A stretch of DNA of 64,000 bases from Rhodococcus gordoniae (GCF_001646655.1 NZ_LPZN01000004.1:1-64000); one strand, 5' to 3'; positions 10,684-21,008 are shown, counted from the first letter of the stretch. Notes: a model not told the origin generated them from the letters alone. Translations and numbers: made by a program.

Positions 10684-11066
10684 CGCGTCCCTTCCGGCTC
10701 CCGCGCCGCCACCGCCTCGGCTGTCAGGGTCAGCAGCGGAAGCAACGGGCTCTCGGCGGTCACGGTCACCACGATCAAGTCCCCCTCCTCGCGCACCGCC
10801 ACGCGTGCGTCCGGGGGCGCGACGCGCGCGGCCACGTCGAGCGCCCGTTCCTGATCGCCCCGCGCCGTGAGGCGGGCCGCTTCGCGTGCGGCGTCGTGGC
10901 ACCGCACCTGATACGCGATGCCCAGTACGGCACCGAGGCACAGCACGAGCACCGAGACCAGGCTTGCGATCGCAAGAGCCGCTTCGACGGTGACGCCTCC
11001 GCGGTCTTCACGGACGAAGACCGTAACCGACTTCCGGAGAACGCTTTTCGGTTCCGGAGCCTTCAC
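10680..11066 (-). CDS. TadE-family minor pilin (Rv3655c-like)
   Basis: A 128-aa protein. A short N-terminus with RGGVTVEAALAIASL precedes one hydrophobic segment (about 25-48), matching the TadE motif in which Glu follows the prepilin-like cleavage region. The remainder is a periplasm-facing domain (RCHDAAREAARLTARGD). Start GTG 11066 overlaps the DUF4244 stop as GTGA. A much longer frame exists upstream, but it runs over the DUF4244 gene in another phase and is rejected. TadE proteins are pseudopilins processed by a TadV-type peptidase; no such peptidase gene is in this window. Confidence 0.85.
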   Translation of the reverse strand: MKAPEPKSVLRKSVTVFVREDRGGVTVEAALAIASLVSVLVLCLGAVLGIAYQVRCHDAAREAARLTARGDQERALDVAARVAPPDARVAVREEGDLIVVTVTAESPLLPLLTLTAEAVAAREPEGTR

Positions 11067-11281
11067 ACCGATGTGTTCAGTGCTCGTTCGACGATGCCCG
11101 TCAGTGCGGAAACGATCGAGTCGCCCGTCACCACGGTGTACAGCACGGCCCCGAACGCCGCCGCCGCTATGGTGCCGATCGCATACTCCGCCGTCGACAT
11201 GCCGTCGTCCTGCGCGACGAACCCGCCGATCCGACCTCGCCATCCACGTACGAACTCCGAGGTCGTTGCTCGTTCTTCCAT
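11063..11281 (-). CDS. DUF4244 protein, Flp-type pilin candidate (Rv3656c-like)
   Basis: A 72-aa protein. A basic N-terminus is followed by DDGMSTAEYAIGTIAAAAFGAVLY, where G-M-S-T-A-E-Y resembles the Flp prepilin cleavage motif with the conserved Glu-Tyr at +4/+5 of the mature protein. One hydrophobic helix follows and the tail is short, so mature pilin would be about 45 residues. ATG 11281 has GGAGG nine bases upstream, the strongest ribosome binding site in the operon. That fits the major structural subunit being made in excess. Pilus assembly from it is inferred. Confidence 0.85.
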   Translation of the reverse strand: MEERATTSEFVRGWRGRIGGFVAQDDGMSTAEYAIGTIAAAAFGAVLYTVVTGDSIVSALTGIVERALNTSV

Positions 11282-11328
11282 CTTCGGTCCCCTCCCATTC
11301 GTGCAGCGCGGACCGTCCGCGCCGACAT

Positions 11329-11904
11329 TCACATCAGCCCCGCACCCAGGACGTCCCGCGCCAGGCCGACGACGACCGGCACGATGCCCAGGCATACGAA
11401 GGCGGGCAGAAAGCACAATCCGAGGGGACCGCTCACGAGCACCCCCGCACGATCGATCTCGGCGGCCACCCGGTCCTCCGTCTCGGCGCGATGCCGGGCC
11501 GCGAGTTCGGCGACAGTATCCGACAAGGGCGCACCGGATTTCGCGGATCGTCGTGCCGCGCGCGCGAAGTCGTCCAGCGCATCGGTAGTTCCGGATCCCT
11601 CCCATGCCCCGGCCGGATCGGCTCCCAACGCCAACCGGTCGGCGCCTCGACGCAGCGCCGCCGCGAGTTCCGGCGGAGCCGATTCGGCGACGACCCGCGC
11701 GGCGGCGCCGGCCGGCATCCCCGCGCGCAAGCACGCCGCGAACAGATCGAAGGCGGCGGGAACCGCATGCGGATCGATCACCGGATCCGGCGCGGTGCGC
11801 CCGGCGACATCGGATCTCGCGAAGGAGAGACGTTCCGCACCGCGGGGAACGGGCACGACGACGAGCGAGGCCGCTCCCAGCACCACCGCCCAGGTCGCGC
11901 TCAT
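11329..11904 (-). CDS. type II secretion F-domain protein, TadC-like (Rv3657c-like)
   Basis: A 191-aa inner-membrane platform protein of the Tad apparatus. An N-terminal hydrophobic segment precedes the four-helix T2SF fold (FDLFAACLRAGMPAGAAARVVA through AELAARHRAETEDR). Two C-terminal membrane helices follow (LVSGPLGLCFLPAFVCLG and IVPVVVGLA). ATG 11904 overlaps the preceding TadB-like stop as ATGA. The GC-rich upstream frame in this phase is antisense-like and not used. It should interact with the TadA ATPase. Confidence 0.87.
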   Translation of the reverse strand: MSATWAVVLGAASLVVVPVPRGAERLSFARSDVAGRTAPDPVIDPHAVPAAFDLFAACLRAGMPAGAAARVVAESAPPELAAALRRGADRLALGADPAGAWEGSGTTDALDDFARAARRSAKSGAPLSDTVAELAARHRAETEDRVAAEIDRAGVLVSGPLGLCFLPAFVCLGIVPVVVGLARDVLGAGLM

Positions 11905-12704
11905 GACGCCACCCGGGCCGCGATCCGGTCCGTCCACAGCAGACCCGCACAGACCAGCACCGTGCCGACGACGAGCATGACTCCTCCGAGACCACCGGCG
12001 AGAAGGATGGTGAGCGGAGATGCACCCATGAGCTGCCCGAGACCGACCCCGAGCACCGGTAGTCCCGCCAGGACCGACGCCGTGGCCCTTGCACCGGCGA
12101 GCCCGGCCTCCGTGCGGGCGCGGATCCGCATGCGTGCGGCCAGATCGACTCGTGCAGCGCCGAGCAGCTCGGCGAGAGCGAGACCGTGACGGTCGGAGAC
12201 CGACCACGCGTCGGCCACGCGAACCAGGCTGTCGGCGACACCGCCACCATCCGGCGATGCTGCGGCCGAACGTAATCCGTGTGCGGCCGATCCGCCGAGC
12301 CGCGCCCGTGCCGCAGCGACCCGGAACGCCGCGGCGACGGGACCGGCCGTCTCCCGGGCGGCCGTTTCGCATGCGTCGGCGGGATGCGTGCCCACCCGCA
12401 GCTCGGCGATCACGGTGTCCAAGCCGGACAACAGCATTCGCCGATGATGATCGAGTTCGGCTGCGCGGTTCCGGGCTCGGCCACGCCACATCACGGTCGC
12501 GACGACCGTCGCAGCGGCCGCGGCCGGCGTGATCCCCGCCCACATCACGATCGTCGCGCCCACCGCGACCACCGCCCCGAGGACGAGAGCACGCGGCACC
12601 GGACGCGGAATCACCTCGGGTATTCCGCGTCGCAGCCGGCGACGGGCCGAGAACGACGGCAGGACGACCAGCGCTGCCGCAAGGCACAGAATCGCCGCGT
12701 TCAC
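11901..12704 (-). CDS. type II secretion F-domain protein, TadB-like (Rv3658c-like)
   Basis: A 267-aa partner of the TadC-like platform. Two N-terminal hydrophobic segments (AAILCLAAALVVLPSF; LVLGAVVAVGATIVMWAG) are followed by a cytoplasmic F-domain with GLDTVIAELRVGTHPADACETAA. A C-terminal pair of membrane helices completes it. It starts GTG 12704, overlapping the tadA stop as GTGA, and ends overlapping the next gene as ATGA. Tight coupling implies stoichiometric synthesis with its partner. Confidence 0.87.
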   Translation of the reverse strand: MNAAILCLAAALVVLPSFSARRRLRRGIPEVIPRPVPRALVLGAVVAVGATIVMWAGITPAAAAATVVATVMWRGRARNRAAELDHHRRMLLSGLDTVIAELRVGTHPADACETAARETAGPVAAAFRVAAARARLGGSAAHGLRSAAASPDGGGVADSLVRVADAWSVSDRHGLALAELLGAARVDLAARMRIRARTEAGLAGARATASVLAGLPVLGVGLGQLMGASPLTILLAGGLGGVMLVVGTVLVCAGLLWTDRIAARVAS

Positions 12705-13873
12705 GGCGCGTCCCGCCGACGCAGTGTTCGTTCGAGGACGTCCATGCCGTGCTCGCTGCCGCGATCGTGTGTCCATGCGGGCGTGACGATCACACCCGCG
12801 ACCGCGTCGCGTTCGACCACGCCGATCTCCACGAGACGCCGCACTCCGTCGGTACCGCGGTGCACGTGCAGGACCACCTGCACCGCGGCGACGAGCTGAC
12901 TGTGCAATGCGGGCCGGTCGAGGCCACCCAGCGCAGCGAGGGCCTCGAGCCGGGCAGGCACCTCGTCGGGCGAATTGGCGTGCACCGTCCCGGCGCCGCC
13001 GTCGTGACCCGTGTTCAATGCGGTCAGAAGATCGACGACCTCTGCGCCTCGCACCTCCCCGATGACGATGCGATCCGGTCGCATCCGCAGGGCCTGCCGC
13101 ACGAGATCGCGGACGGTGACCTCGCCGACGCCCTCGACGTTCGGTGCACGCGCGACGAGCCGCACCACGTGCGGGTGGGCCGGAACCAGCTCGGCGGCGT
13201 CCTCGACGCAGACGATGCGTTCCGCCGGGGCGACCGCACCGAGGAGCGCCGCGAGCATGGTCGTCTTCCCTGCCCCGGTGCCCCCGACGACGAGGAAGGC
13301 CAACCGGGCACGCACGATGCGGAGCAACAGCTGATAGGCGACCTCGGAGACCGCTCCGCGGTCGCGCAGCGCGTCGAGCCCCTGGGTCGCGGGTCGCAGG
13401 ACCCGCAGCGACAGGCACGTCCCACCCTGCGCGACCGGCGAGAGCACCGCGTGCAGCCGGACGCCGAACTCGCCGTGTCCGGGCAGCCTGCCGTCGACCC
13501 ACATCTGGGCGTCGTCGAGGCGGCGCCCGGCGAACAGCGCCAGTCGCTGTGCGAGTCGTCTGACCGCCGCTTCGTCGGGAAAGGTGACATCGGTCAGGCG
13601 CAGCCCGTTGCCGTGATCCACCCAGACGCGGTCGGGTGCGGTGACGAGCACGTCGGTGGTCGCCGGGTCCGCCAGGAGATCCTCGAGCGGACCCGCGCCG
13701 GTCAGTTCGGTTTGCAGATGTCGCAGGGCCGCAAGGAGATCGGAGTCCCCGAGCACCCCACCGGATTCGGCGCGCAGGGCGGCGGCGACGCGGGCGGGGG
13801 TGAGGTCTCCCGCCTCGTCGGCCAGCCGGTCGCGGACCCGGCCGAGGAGCTCGTCTCCGAGGATCCCGCTCAT
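12701..13873 (-). CDS. tadA: TadA-family secretion/pilus ATPase (Rv3659c-like)
   Basis: A 390-aa hexameric VirB11/GspE-type ATPase that powers pilus assembly. Walker A is GGTGAGKTT (about 188-196). The Asp-box/Walker B region is MRPDRIVIGEVRGAE. The His-box is GHDGGAGTVHANSPDE. An N-terminal domain of about 100 residues precedes the core. It overlaps ssd upstream and the TadB-like gene downstream by 4 bp each. NCBI-style names for this family call it a conjugal-transfer-associated ATPase, but the neighbours show a Tad-type system. Confidence 0.93.
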   Translation of the reverse strand: MSGILGDELLGRVRDRLADEAGDLTPARVAAALRAESGGVLGDSDLLAALRHLQTELTGAGPLEDLLADPATTDVLVTAPDRVWVDHGNGLRLTDVTFPDEAAVRRLAQRLALFAGRRLDDAQMWVDGRLPGHGEFGVRLHAVLSPVAQGGTCLSLRVLRPATQGLDALRDRGAVSEVAYQLLLRIVRARLAFLVVGGTGAGKTTMLAALLGAVAPAERIVCVEDAAELVPAHPHVVRLVARAPNVEGVGEVTVRDLVRQALRMRPDRIVIGEVRGAEVVDLLTALNTGHDGGAGTVHANSPDEVPARLEALAALGGLDRPALHSQLVAAVQVVLHVHRGTDGVRRLVEIGVVERDAVAGVIVTPAWTHDRGSEHGMDVLERTLRRRDAP

Positions 13874-14940
13874 GCTGCCCGCCTCCGACCGGCGTGGTCG
13901 ACACCGACGGCCGCCAGCACGTCGTGCGCCGCACCGAGCAGCGGCGACCGTGGCCGCAACCGCAGGCCGCCGTGTTCGAGCCTTTCCGTCAGGCCGGGCT
14001 CGGGACGCATCGCGGTGAGCACGTCCACGCCCACCGCGTCGGCCACGTCGGCGGCTCGCAGGCCACCGGGTGCAGGTCCGCGGACGACGACCCCTGCCGG
14101 TTCGCCACGGGCCGCGAGCGTGCGGGCGACCCGGGCAGCCGAGAGCACCGCGCCGATACGGGCCGGCACCACGAGAACGGTGAGGTCGGCCAGTGTGATC
14201 ACCGCATCGGCGACGGGGCCGAAGCTACGTCCCACGTCGCACACGACGGTCGTTCCTGCTCCTCGCGCCGCCTCGACGACCGACCCGGCGGCTCCGGCGG
14301 TGAGCCGTTCGTTGTTCTCGCGGTCGGTGGACAGGACTCCCACGCCGGACGACCAGACGGGCACGGCGTCGCGCAGGGCACGCGCCGAGATCCGGCCTCC
14401 GTCGACGGTGAGACCTGACCACCGCACACCGGGGTGTTCCTCGAGTCCGGTCAGGACATCGAGTCCCGCGCCGAACGGGTCGGCGTCGACGAGCAGGGTG
14501 TCGCGTCGCTCGTCGTGCCCGGCAGCCCAGGCCAGCGCGGCTGCGAAGGTCGACGCCCCCGCTCCCCCACACCCTCCGACGACCGCGAGGACGACGCCTG
14601 CACCGGACGAGGGTTCGCCGGCGGCCGCGATGATCGAGAGCAGTTCCACCTCCTCGGACGGGAGCGCGAGGACGTGTTCGGCGCCGACGGTCGCGGCGGC
14701 CTGCCATTCCGTCAGGTCGGCGGTTCCGCTGCACACGAGGATCACACCGGGGCGGCGCGGATACCCACCCGCGCACGACACGGCAGCAGCGGCGTCGAGG
14801 ACGACGATGGGCGCGTCGGTCCACGCTCTGCGTGGCACCGGCACGGACATCTCGTGCAACGTGCGGTCGGCCGCCGCGACCACGCGACGGAGGTCGGCGA
14901 CCAGCGCGGGATCGTCGACCAGTCCGAGGATGTCGTTCAT
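13870..14940 (-). CDS. ssd: septum site-determining protein Ssd (Rv3660c-like, MinD/CpaE family)
   Basis: A 356-aa protein and first gene of the operon. An N-terminal receiver-like region is followed by a deviant Walker ATPase (VVGGCGGAGASTFAAAL near 125-140, LLVDADPFGAGLD near 165). This is the arrangement of CpaE proteins, which localise Tad pili; the mycobacterial homologue also affects septation. ATG 14940 opens with NDILGLVDDPALVADLRR; longer upstream translation is proline- and cysteine-rich and implausible. It likely positions the pilus machinery at a pole or septum. Confidence 0.87.
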   Translation of the reverse strand: MNDILGLVDDPALVADLRRVVAAADRTLHEMSVPVPRRAWTDAPIVVLDAAAAVSCAGGYPRRPGVILVCSGTADLTEWQAAATVGAEHVLALPSEEVELLSIIAAAGEPSSGAGVVLAVVGGCGGAGASTFAAALAWAAGHDERRDTLLVDADPFGAGLDVLTGLEEHPGVRWSGLTVDGGRISARALRDAVPVWSSGVGVLSTDRENNERLTAGAAGSVVEAARGAGTTVVCDVGRSFGPVADAVITLADLTVLVVPARIGAVLSAARVARTLAARGEPAGVVVRGPAPGGLRAADVADAVGVDVLTAMRPEPGLTERLEHGGLRLRPRSPLLGAAHDVLAAVGVDHAGRRRAA

Positions 14941-15126
14941 GCCCGACAGGCTGCCGCGCCACGGAGTCCGGGACGCCGCGAGAACGGTGCCGGAAGCCCT
15001 ACCTGTGGATGAATCGGGGGGCTGTGGACAACCGGCGCGTCCGCGACATTCGCAGGTCGCTGCGCAGGATCCGGGGTGTAAGGACGGTACGGGGATCGGC
15101 AGGTAACGACCTCCGACAAAGCGACA

Positions 15127-15155
15127 GCCCTCGCCAGGGGGGAGGAGGCGAGGGC
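15127..15155. repeat. GC-rich hairpin in the ssd/HAD phosphatase intergenic region
   Basis: A 9-bp inverted repeat (GCCCTCGCC at 15127-15135 with GGCGAGGGC at 15147-15155) lies in the 374-bp divergent region 14941-15314. The rest of that region shows no gene. It also holds a GC palindrome around 15262-15280 near the phosphatase start. These could be leader structure or regulator sites. Confidence 0.4.
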
Positions 15156-15314
15156 CGTCTGCGTTCAGCCCCGGGGGGTCGGGCTGACCACAACCCGAGT
15201 ATCGACCCGGGCATCCGCGATAGTACACCGTTAGGCGCGACTACTTGCAACTTCAAACACCGGCGCGCCGCGCGCCGGGCACTTCGAAGTCCGCGCGCAC
15301 CTATTGTGGTGATC

Positions 15315-16163
15315 GTGACCGACACGTCCGTGAATCCGTCCCGACCGGCCCCGTCGACGGGGGACTCACCGGACGCGACTCGCATCGCAGCGTTCTTCGA
15401 TCTCGACAAGACCGTCATCGCCAAGTCGAGTGTGCTGGCCTTCACCCGGCCGTTCTTCGAAGAGGGTCTCCTCAGTCGCCGGGCCGTGCTGCAGAGCACC
15501 TACGCCCAGCTCCTCTACCTGTTGTCGGCGGCCGATCAGACCCGGGTGGACCGGATGCGCGAACACATCGCACACATGTGCAAGGGCTGGGACGTCGAGC
15601 AGGTCGGATCCATCGTCGAGAAGACCCTGCAGGACGTCGTGACGCCGCTCGTCTACGCGGAGGCGAAGGATCTGATCGCCGACCACCGGGCCCGTGGTCA
15701 CGACGTGATCATCGTGTCGGCGTCGGGTCAGGAAGTGGTCACTCCGATCGCGCGGACACTCGGTGCCTCCCACAGCACGGGGAGCCGGATGCGCATAGTC
15801 GACGGACGGTATGCCGGCGAGCTCGAGTTCTACTGTTTCGGAGAGGCGAAGGCGGTCGCGATCCGCGAACTCGCCGATCGATACGGCTACGACCTCTCCC
15901 GCAGTTACGCGTACTCCGATTCGGCCACCGACCTGCCGATGTTGCTGGAGGTCGGCCATCCGCGTGCGGTCAACCCGGATCGTCCGTTGCGTCGGGCGGC
16001 CACCGAAAATGGTTGGCCCGTTCTCATTTTCGCCCGTCCTGTGCCGCTCGGGCGGCGCGCCCGCCCCTCGCCGCGTGCCCTGGCGACGCTCGCCGTCACC
16101 CTCGGTGTGACCGCACTGATACTGGGTGCCACGCGTCGCCTGACCGAACACCGGATGCGTTGA
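15315..16163 (+). CDS. HAD-family hydrolase, SerB-like phosphatase with C-terminal membrane helix (Rv3661-like)
   Basis: A 282-aa protein. HAD motif I is FFDLDKT, motif II lies in VIIVSAS, and motifs III/IV are the Lys in GEAKA and YSDSATDLPML. The Asp nucleophile is the first Asp of DLDKT. Residues 230-275 contain a C-terminal hydrophobic helix (LATLAVTLGVTALILGA), suggesting membrane anchoring with the catalytic domain in the cytoplasm. Start is uncertain among GTG codons at 15306, 15309 and 15315. The family is annotated as phosphoserine phosphatase-like, but relatives include lipid phosphatases, so the substrate is open. It diverges from the ssd-tad operon. Confidence 0.88.
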   Translation: MTDTSVNPSRPAPSTGDSPDATRIAAFFDLDKTVIAKSSVLAFTRPFFEEGLLSRRAVLQSTYAQLLYLLSAADQTRVDRMREHIAHMCKGWDVEQVGSIVEKTLQDVVTPLVYAEAKDLIADHRARGHDVIIVSASGQEVVTPIARTLGASHSTGSRMRIVDGRYAGELEFYCFGEAKAVAIRELADRYGYDLSRSYAYSDSATDLPMLLEVGHPRAVNPDRPLRRAATENGWPVLIFARPVPLGRRARPSPRALATLAVTLGVTALILGATRRLTEHRMR

Positions 16164-16510
16164 CACTCAGGGTCACTCGCCGCGAGAGCAGAACCGAAGT
16201 GATGACGTCGGGGGCTTGCCCACATCTCCCGGACGGGGTAGAAAGGAGTTACGGAAGGACGGAAGGCCAAGACCGAATCGGAAGAGAAGATTCGATCTCC
16301 CGACTGTTCTTCCCAGCACGGACACCGAGTACCCACGCGAAGCCGATGCCACTATAAGGGCACAAGCGTTGTGGGCCTGCGAGTTCCGGATTTTCGAAGA
16401 CAAGTACCCCGCACCCGTTGCGAGGACGAATCGACGATACCCGGATCATCGCCGAGGCCGTTGAATCACAACCCATTTCAGCACGCATGGTAACTCGGAC
16501 CGCCCGTGCT

Positions 16511-16551
16511 AGCGGGTGGCGGAATCGATCTCGATCGATATGCCACCCGCT
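16511..16551 (-). terminator. hairpin downstream of the Fic-like gene; only feature of gap 16164-16576
   Basis: A 10-bp inverted repeat (AGCGGGTGGC at 16511-16520, complement at 16542-16551) has a loop that itself contains an ATCGAT-CTCG-ATCGAT palindrome. It lies 25 bases beyond the Fic-like stop on the minus strand, without a U-run. The remaining 413-bp gap has only weak frames with atypical composition; I see no convincing gene in it. Confidence 0.4.
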
Positions 16552-16576
16552 TTCGCGTGTGGGGACATCTCCCCAC

Positions 16577-17326
16577 TCAGCCGGCGAAAGCCTCCGCGAT
16601 CGACGTGGCCTCACGGGCCCCGGCCTCGAGCGACCCGCAGCAGAACAGCACCCAGCCGCCGACACCCTCCACGGTTCCCGCCCCGAATCCGGCGACACCG
16701 TCGCGGTAGGCCTGCAGGCGGCGCATCCAGTGCACCTCGGGCACGCCGAGATTGTGCGTGTCGAGTCCGGACGCCACGCACACCAACCGGGACGCCGCCC
16801 GCGCTACGACACCGTCGGCGACACCGAACGGCTTCAGAACGGACAGTTCGCCGTGCACGACCGCCGCGAGAACCGGCGCCGGGGCGTTCGTCCCGCCCGT
16901 GACGAGTTGCGCGAGCCCGTCGAGACGCTCGGCGACGCCCGGTTCCGTGCGCGGACGACCCAGGTCCTCCGCGTCCTCCACCAGATCGGCCGCGGCGAGC
17001 AGGTGGAGACGGGCGAGCGCCTGCAGCGGAGCGCGACGCCAGGTCGCGACCATGGTGCCGAGCGCATCACCGTCGAGCGCCTGCGCGACCCGCAGTGCTC
17101 CGGCCAGGATCGGGTCTCCGCTCTCCCCCGGTCGGGGAAGTTCCGTCGACCCGCCGTCGATCGACGCAGAGGCACGTGCAGCCCGCACCGATGCCTCCGC
17201 AGCGGTGTTCGCCCACCCCCGCCGGTTGGTCCGATGCCGGTGCACCTCGGCGAGCGCGTCGCGGGCGCGGTCTGCGGCGTCGCGCACGCCCGGAAGGTCG
17301 ACGAGAGGCTGAAGAGGGTCGGTCAC
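16577..17326 (-). CDS. Fic-fold-like protein with degenerate active-site motif (Rv3662c-like)
   Basis: A 249-aa protein at the place of Rv3662c in mycobacteria. The architecture resembles Fic proteins: an N-terminal ASIDGG segment where Fic proteins have the EASSxIEG inhibitory or N-domain helix, then a long helical body. The segment LKPFGVADGVVARAASRL aligns with the Fic core HPFxxGNGRxxR. The catalytic His is Lys and the GNGR loop is ADGV, so AMPylation chemistry is not expected. The C-terminal WVLFCCGSLEAG helix also fits. Start GTG 17326 (TDPLQPLVDLPG). Function unknown; possibly a pseudoenzyme that binds nucleotides or partners. Confidence 0.72.
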   Translation of the reverse strand: MTDPLQPLVDLPGVRDAADRARDALAEVHRHRTNRRGWANTAAEASVRAARASASIDGGSTELPRPGESGDPILAGALRVAQALDGDALGTMVATWRRAPLQALARLHLLAAADLVEDAEDLGRPRTEPGVAERLDGLAQLVTGGTNAPAPVLAAVVHGELSVLKPFGVADGVVARAASRLVCVASGLDTHNLGVPEVHWMRRLQAYRDGVAGFGAGTVEGVGGWVLFCCGSLEAGAREATSIAEAFAG

Positions 17327-17432
17327 GTCGACGACGGTACCGCCGCCCACGCGTCGAGCGGCCGAGAGGTTCACCGGTCGTGCCGGAAAGCCGTTCGTCG
17401 CGCGAATTCGACCGATGAGCGAAAGTGACGGG

Positions 17433-17450
17433 GTTGCATATCGATGCAAC
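17433..17450. promoter_or_regulatory. 7-bp-arm palindrome between the Fic-like gene and acs
   Basis: GTTGCAT (17433-17439) and ATGCAAC (17444-17450) form a perfect inverted repeat with a 4-bp spacer in the 197-bp divergent region. The size and symmetry fit a dimeric repressor or activator site. The regulator is unknown; acetate-control proteins of actinobacteria are candidates. Confidence 0.5.
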
Positions 17451-17468
17451 GGTGCGGTGCCGGTCACA

Positions 17469-17484
17469 GATGATTACGCTCACA
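17469..17484 (+). promoter_or_regulatory. candidate CRP/GlxR site upstream of acs
   Basis: GATGA-N6-TCACA matches the TGTGA-N6-TCACA consensus with one perfect half site and three of five in the other. It lies 40-55 bp before the acs start. crp is encoded 10 kb away in the same window, and cAMP control of acetate activation is known in mycobacteria. Confidence 0.4.
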
Positions 17485-17523
17485 AGAGCCCGAATGGAAC
17501 CACCCGGAAAGAGGCCCCGCATC

Positions 17524-19455
<1,932 letters not shown>

Positions 19456-19469
19456 TCCCGAACGACGAG

Positions 19470-19506
19470 AAAGGCCCCTTCCGGATCGGATCCGGAAGGG
19501 GCCTTT
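19470..19506. terminator. bidirectional terminator between acs and MFS gene
   Basis: A near-perfect 17-18-bp inverted repeat (AAAGGCCCCTTCCGGAT and its complement) with a 3-base loop lies between convergent acs and the transporter. A and T runs flank the stem on both sides, as expected for bidirectional termination. Confidence 0.85.
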
Positions 19507-19520
19507 CGCGGTCTGTGCGA

Positions 19521-20891
19521 CTACACCTCGTCGAGCGACCGGTCGCGGGTCTCCTTGACGACGAGCAGCGCGACGAAGGTCGTCGCCGCGGCGATCAGCA
19601 GGTAGATGCCCACCCACCCGACGCCGTAGCTCGTGGCCAGCCAGGTCGCGATGAAGGGGGCCACCGCGGCACCGAGGATGCTCGACACGTTGTACGAGAT
19701 TCCGGAACCCGTGTAGCGGACGTTGGTCGGGAACAGCTCGGGCAGGATCGCGCTCTGCGGTCCGAAGGTCAGACCCATCAGCAGCATGCCGACGATGAGG
19801 AAGAACAGCATGCGGCCGGAGCTCATGCCGCCGCTCGACAGCAGGAACTGGAAGCACAGGCCGAACACCATGATCGCGCCCGTGACGACCAGCAGGGTCG
19901 AGCGGCGACCGTAGCGGTCGGCGAGCCACCCGGCGGCGGGAACCGCCGCGGCGAAGAACAGCACCGCGACCAGCTGCAGCACGAGGAAGTCCGCGTACTG
20001 GAAACCGGCCCCGTGGCCACCTTCCTCGGGGGTCTTGCCCGTTCCGAAGCTCAGAACCCAGGTGGTCATGATGTAGAAGAGCGTGTACGTCGCGAGCATG
20101 ACGAAGGTGCCGATGATCAGCTCACGCCAGCTGTTCTTGAACACCTCGGCGAGCGGCGTCTTGACCTTCTTGCCCTCGGCGACGGCCTTGGCGAAGACCG
20201 GCGTCTCCTCGAGCTTGAGCCGCACGTACAGCCCGATGATCACCATGATCGCGCTGAGCAGGAACGGAATGCGCCAGCCCCATTCGAGGAAGGCGCTCGA
20301 CAGGTCGGGGTCGCCGTTGTCGTGCCCGAGCAGCAGCGTGATGATCAGGAACAGGCCGTTGGCTCCGATGAAGCCGATGGGTGCGCCGAGCTGCGGCCAC
20401 ATCGCCGCCCAGGCACGTTTGCCGGGCTCGGCCGTCTCGGTGGCGAGCAGGGCCGCGCCGGACCATTCCCCGCCCAGGCCCAGTCCCTGGCAGAAGCGCA
20501 TGAGGGCCAGCAGGGCCGGCGCGATGAGCCCGGCCTGATGGTAGGTCGGCAGCAGACCGATGAGGAAGGTCGCGATCCCCATCGTCAGGAGCGAGCCGAC
20601 GAGGGTGACCTTGCGGCCGATGCGGTCGCCGAAGTGCCCGAAGACCACGGATCCGACCGGACGGGCGACGAAGGCGATGCCGAAGGTCGCGAGGGAGGCG
20701 AGCAGCGCGGTCGTGCTGTTGCCCTGCGGGAAGAACAGGTGCGGGAACACCGAGACGGCGGCTGTCGCATAGATGTAGAAGTCGTAGAACTCGATGGACG
20801 TGCCGACCATGCTGGCGACGACGATCCGCCGGCGCGGGACACCCGCGACGATCGAGGAACCGCCGTCCTCCACTCCGACCGATGTGCTCAC
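19521..20891 (-). CDS. MFS transporter, metabolite:H+ symporter (MHS/ShiA-like)
   Basis: A 456-aa, 12-helix carrier of the MHS subfamily. It has the N-terminal RRIVVASMVGTSIEFYDFYIY signature, the loop motif GHFGDRIGRK between helices 2 and 3, and the repeated motif ADRYGRR in the second half. MHS members import organic acids, osmolytes or shikimate with protons; the substrate cannot be read from sequence. Start GTG 20891 (STSVGVEDGG) has TGGAG ten bases upstream. It converges on acs and diverges from nhaA. Uptake of a carbon source feeding acyl-CoA metabolism is a reasonable guess only. Confidence 0.9.
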   Translation of the reverse strand: MSTSVGVEDGGSSIVAGVPRRRIVVASMVGTSIEFYDFYIYATAAVSVFPHLFFPQGNSTTALLASLATFGIAFVARPVGSVVFGHFGDRIGRKVTLVGSLLTMGIATFLIGLLPTYHQAGLIAPALLALMRFCQGLGLGGEWSGAALLATETAEPGKRAWAAMWPQLGAPIGFIGANGLFLIITLLLGHDNGDPDLSSAFLEWGWRIPFLLSAIMVIIGLYVRLKLEETPVFAKAVAEGKKVKTPLAEVFKNSWRELIIGTFVMLATYTLFYIMTTWVLSFGTGKTPEEGGHGAGFQYADFLVLQLVAVLFFAAAVPAAGWLADRYGRRSTLLVVTGAIMVFGLCFQFLLSSGGMSSGRMLFFLIVGMLLMGLTFGPQSAILPELFPTNVRYTGSGISYNVSSILGAAVAPFIATWLATSYGVGWVGIYLLIAAATTFVALLVVKETRDRSLDEV

Positions 20892-21008
20892 TGAACCAAC
20901 TCCAGAACTTGAAACCAAATGGTGAGAAAAAATCCCAACTGCTAGGAAAAGTGAACACCCCGGTTTCCGTCTCCCGCAAATCGGACACCCTGGGTCTGCC
21001 CGACCCGT

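Noticed and set aside
16173-16464. Two short frames (82 codons plus, 76 codons minus) in the 16164-16576 gap
   Set aside because: No ribosome binding sites, no typical codon pattern and overlapping opposite strands; composition looks non-coding.
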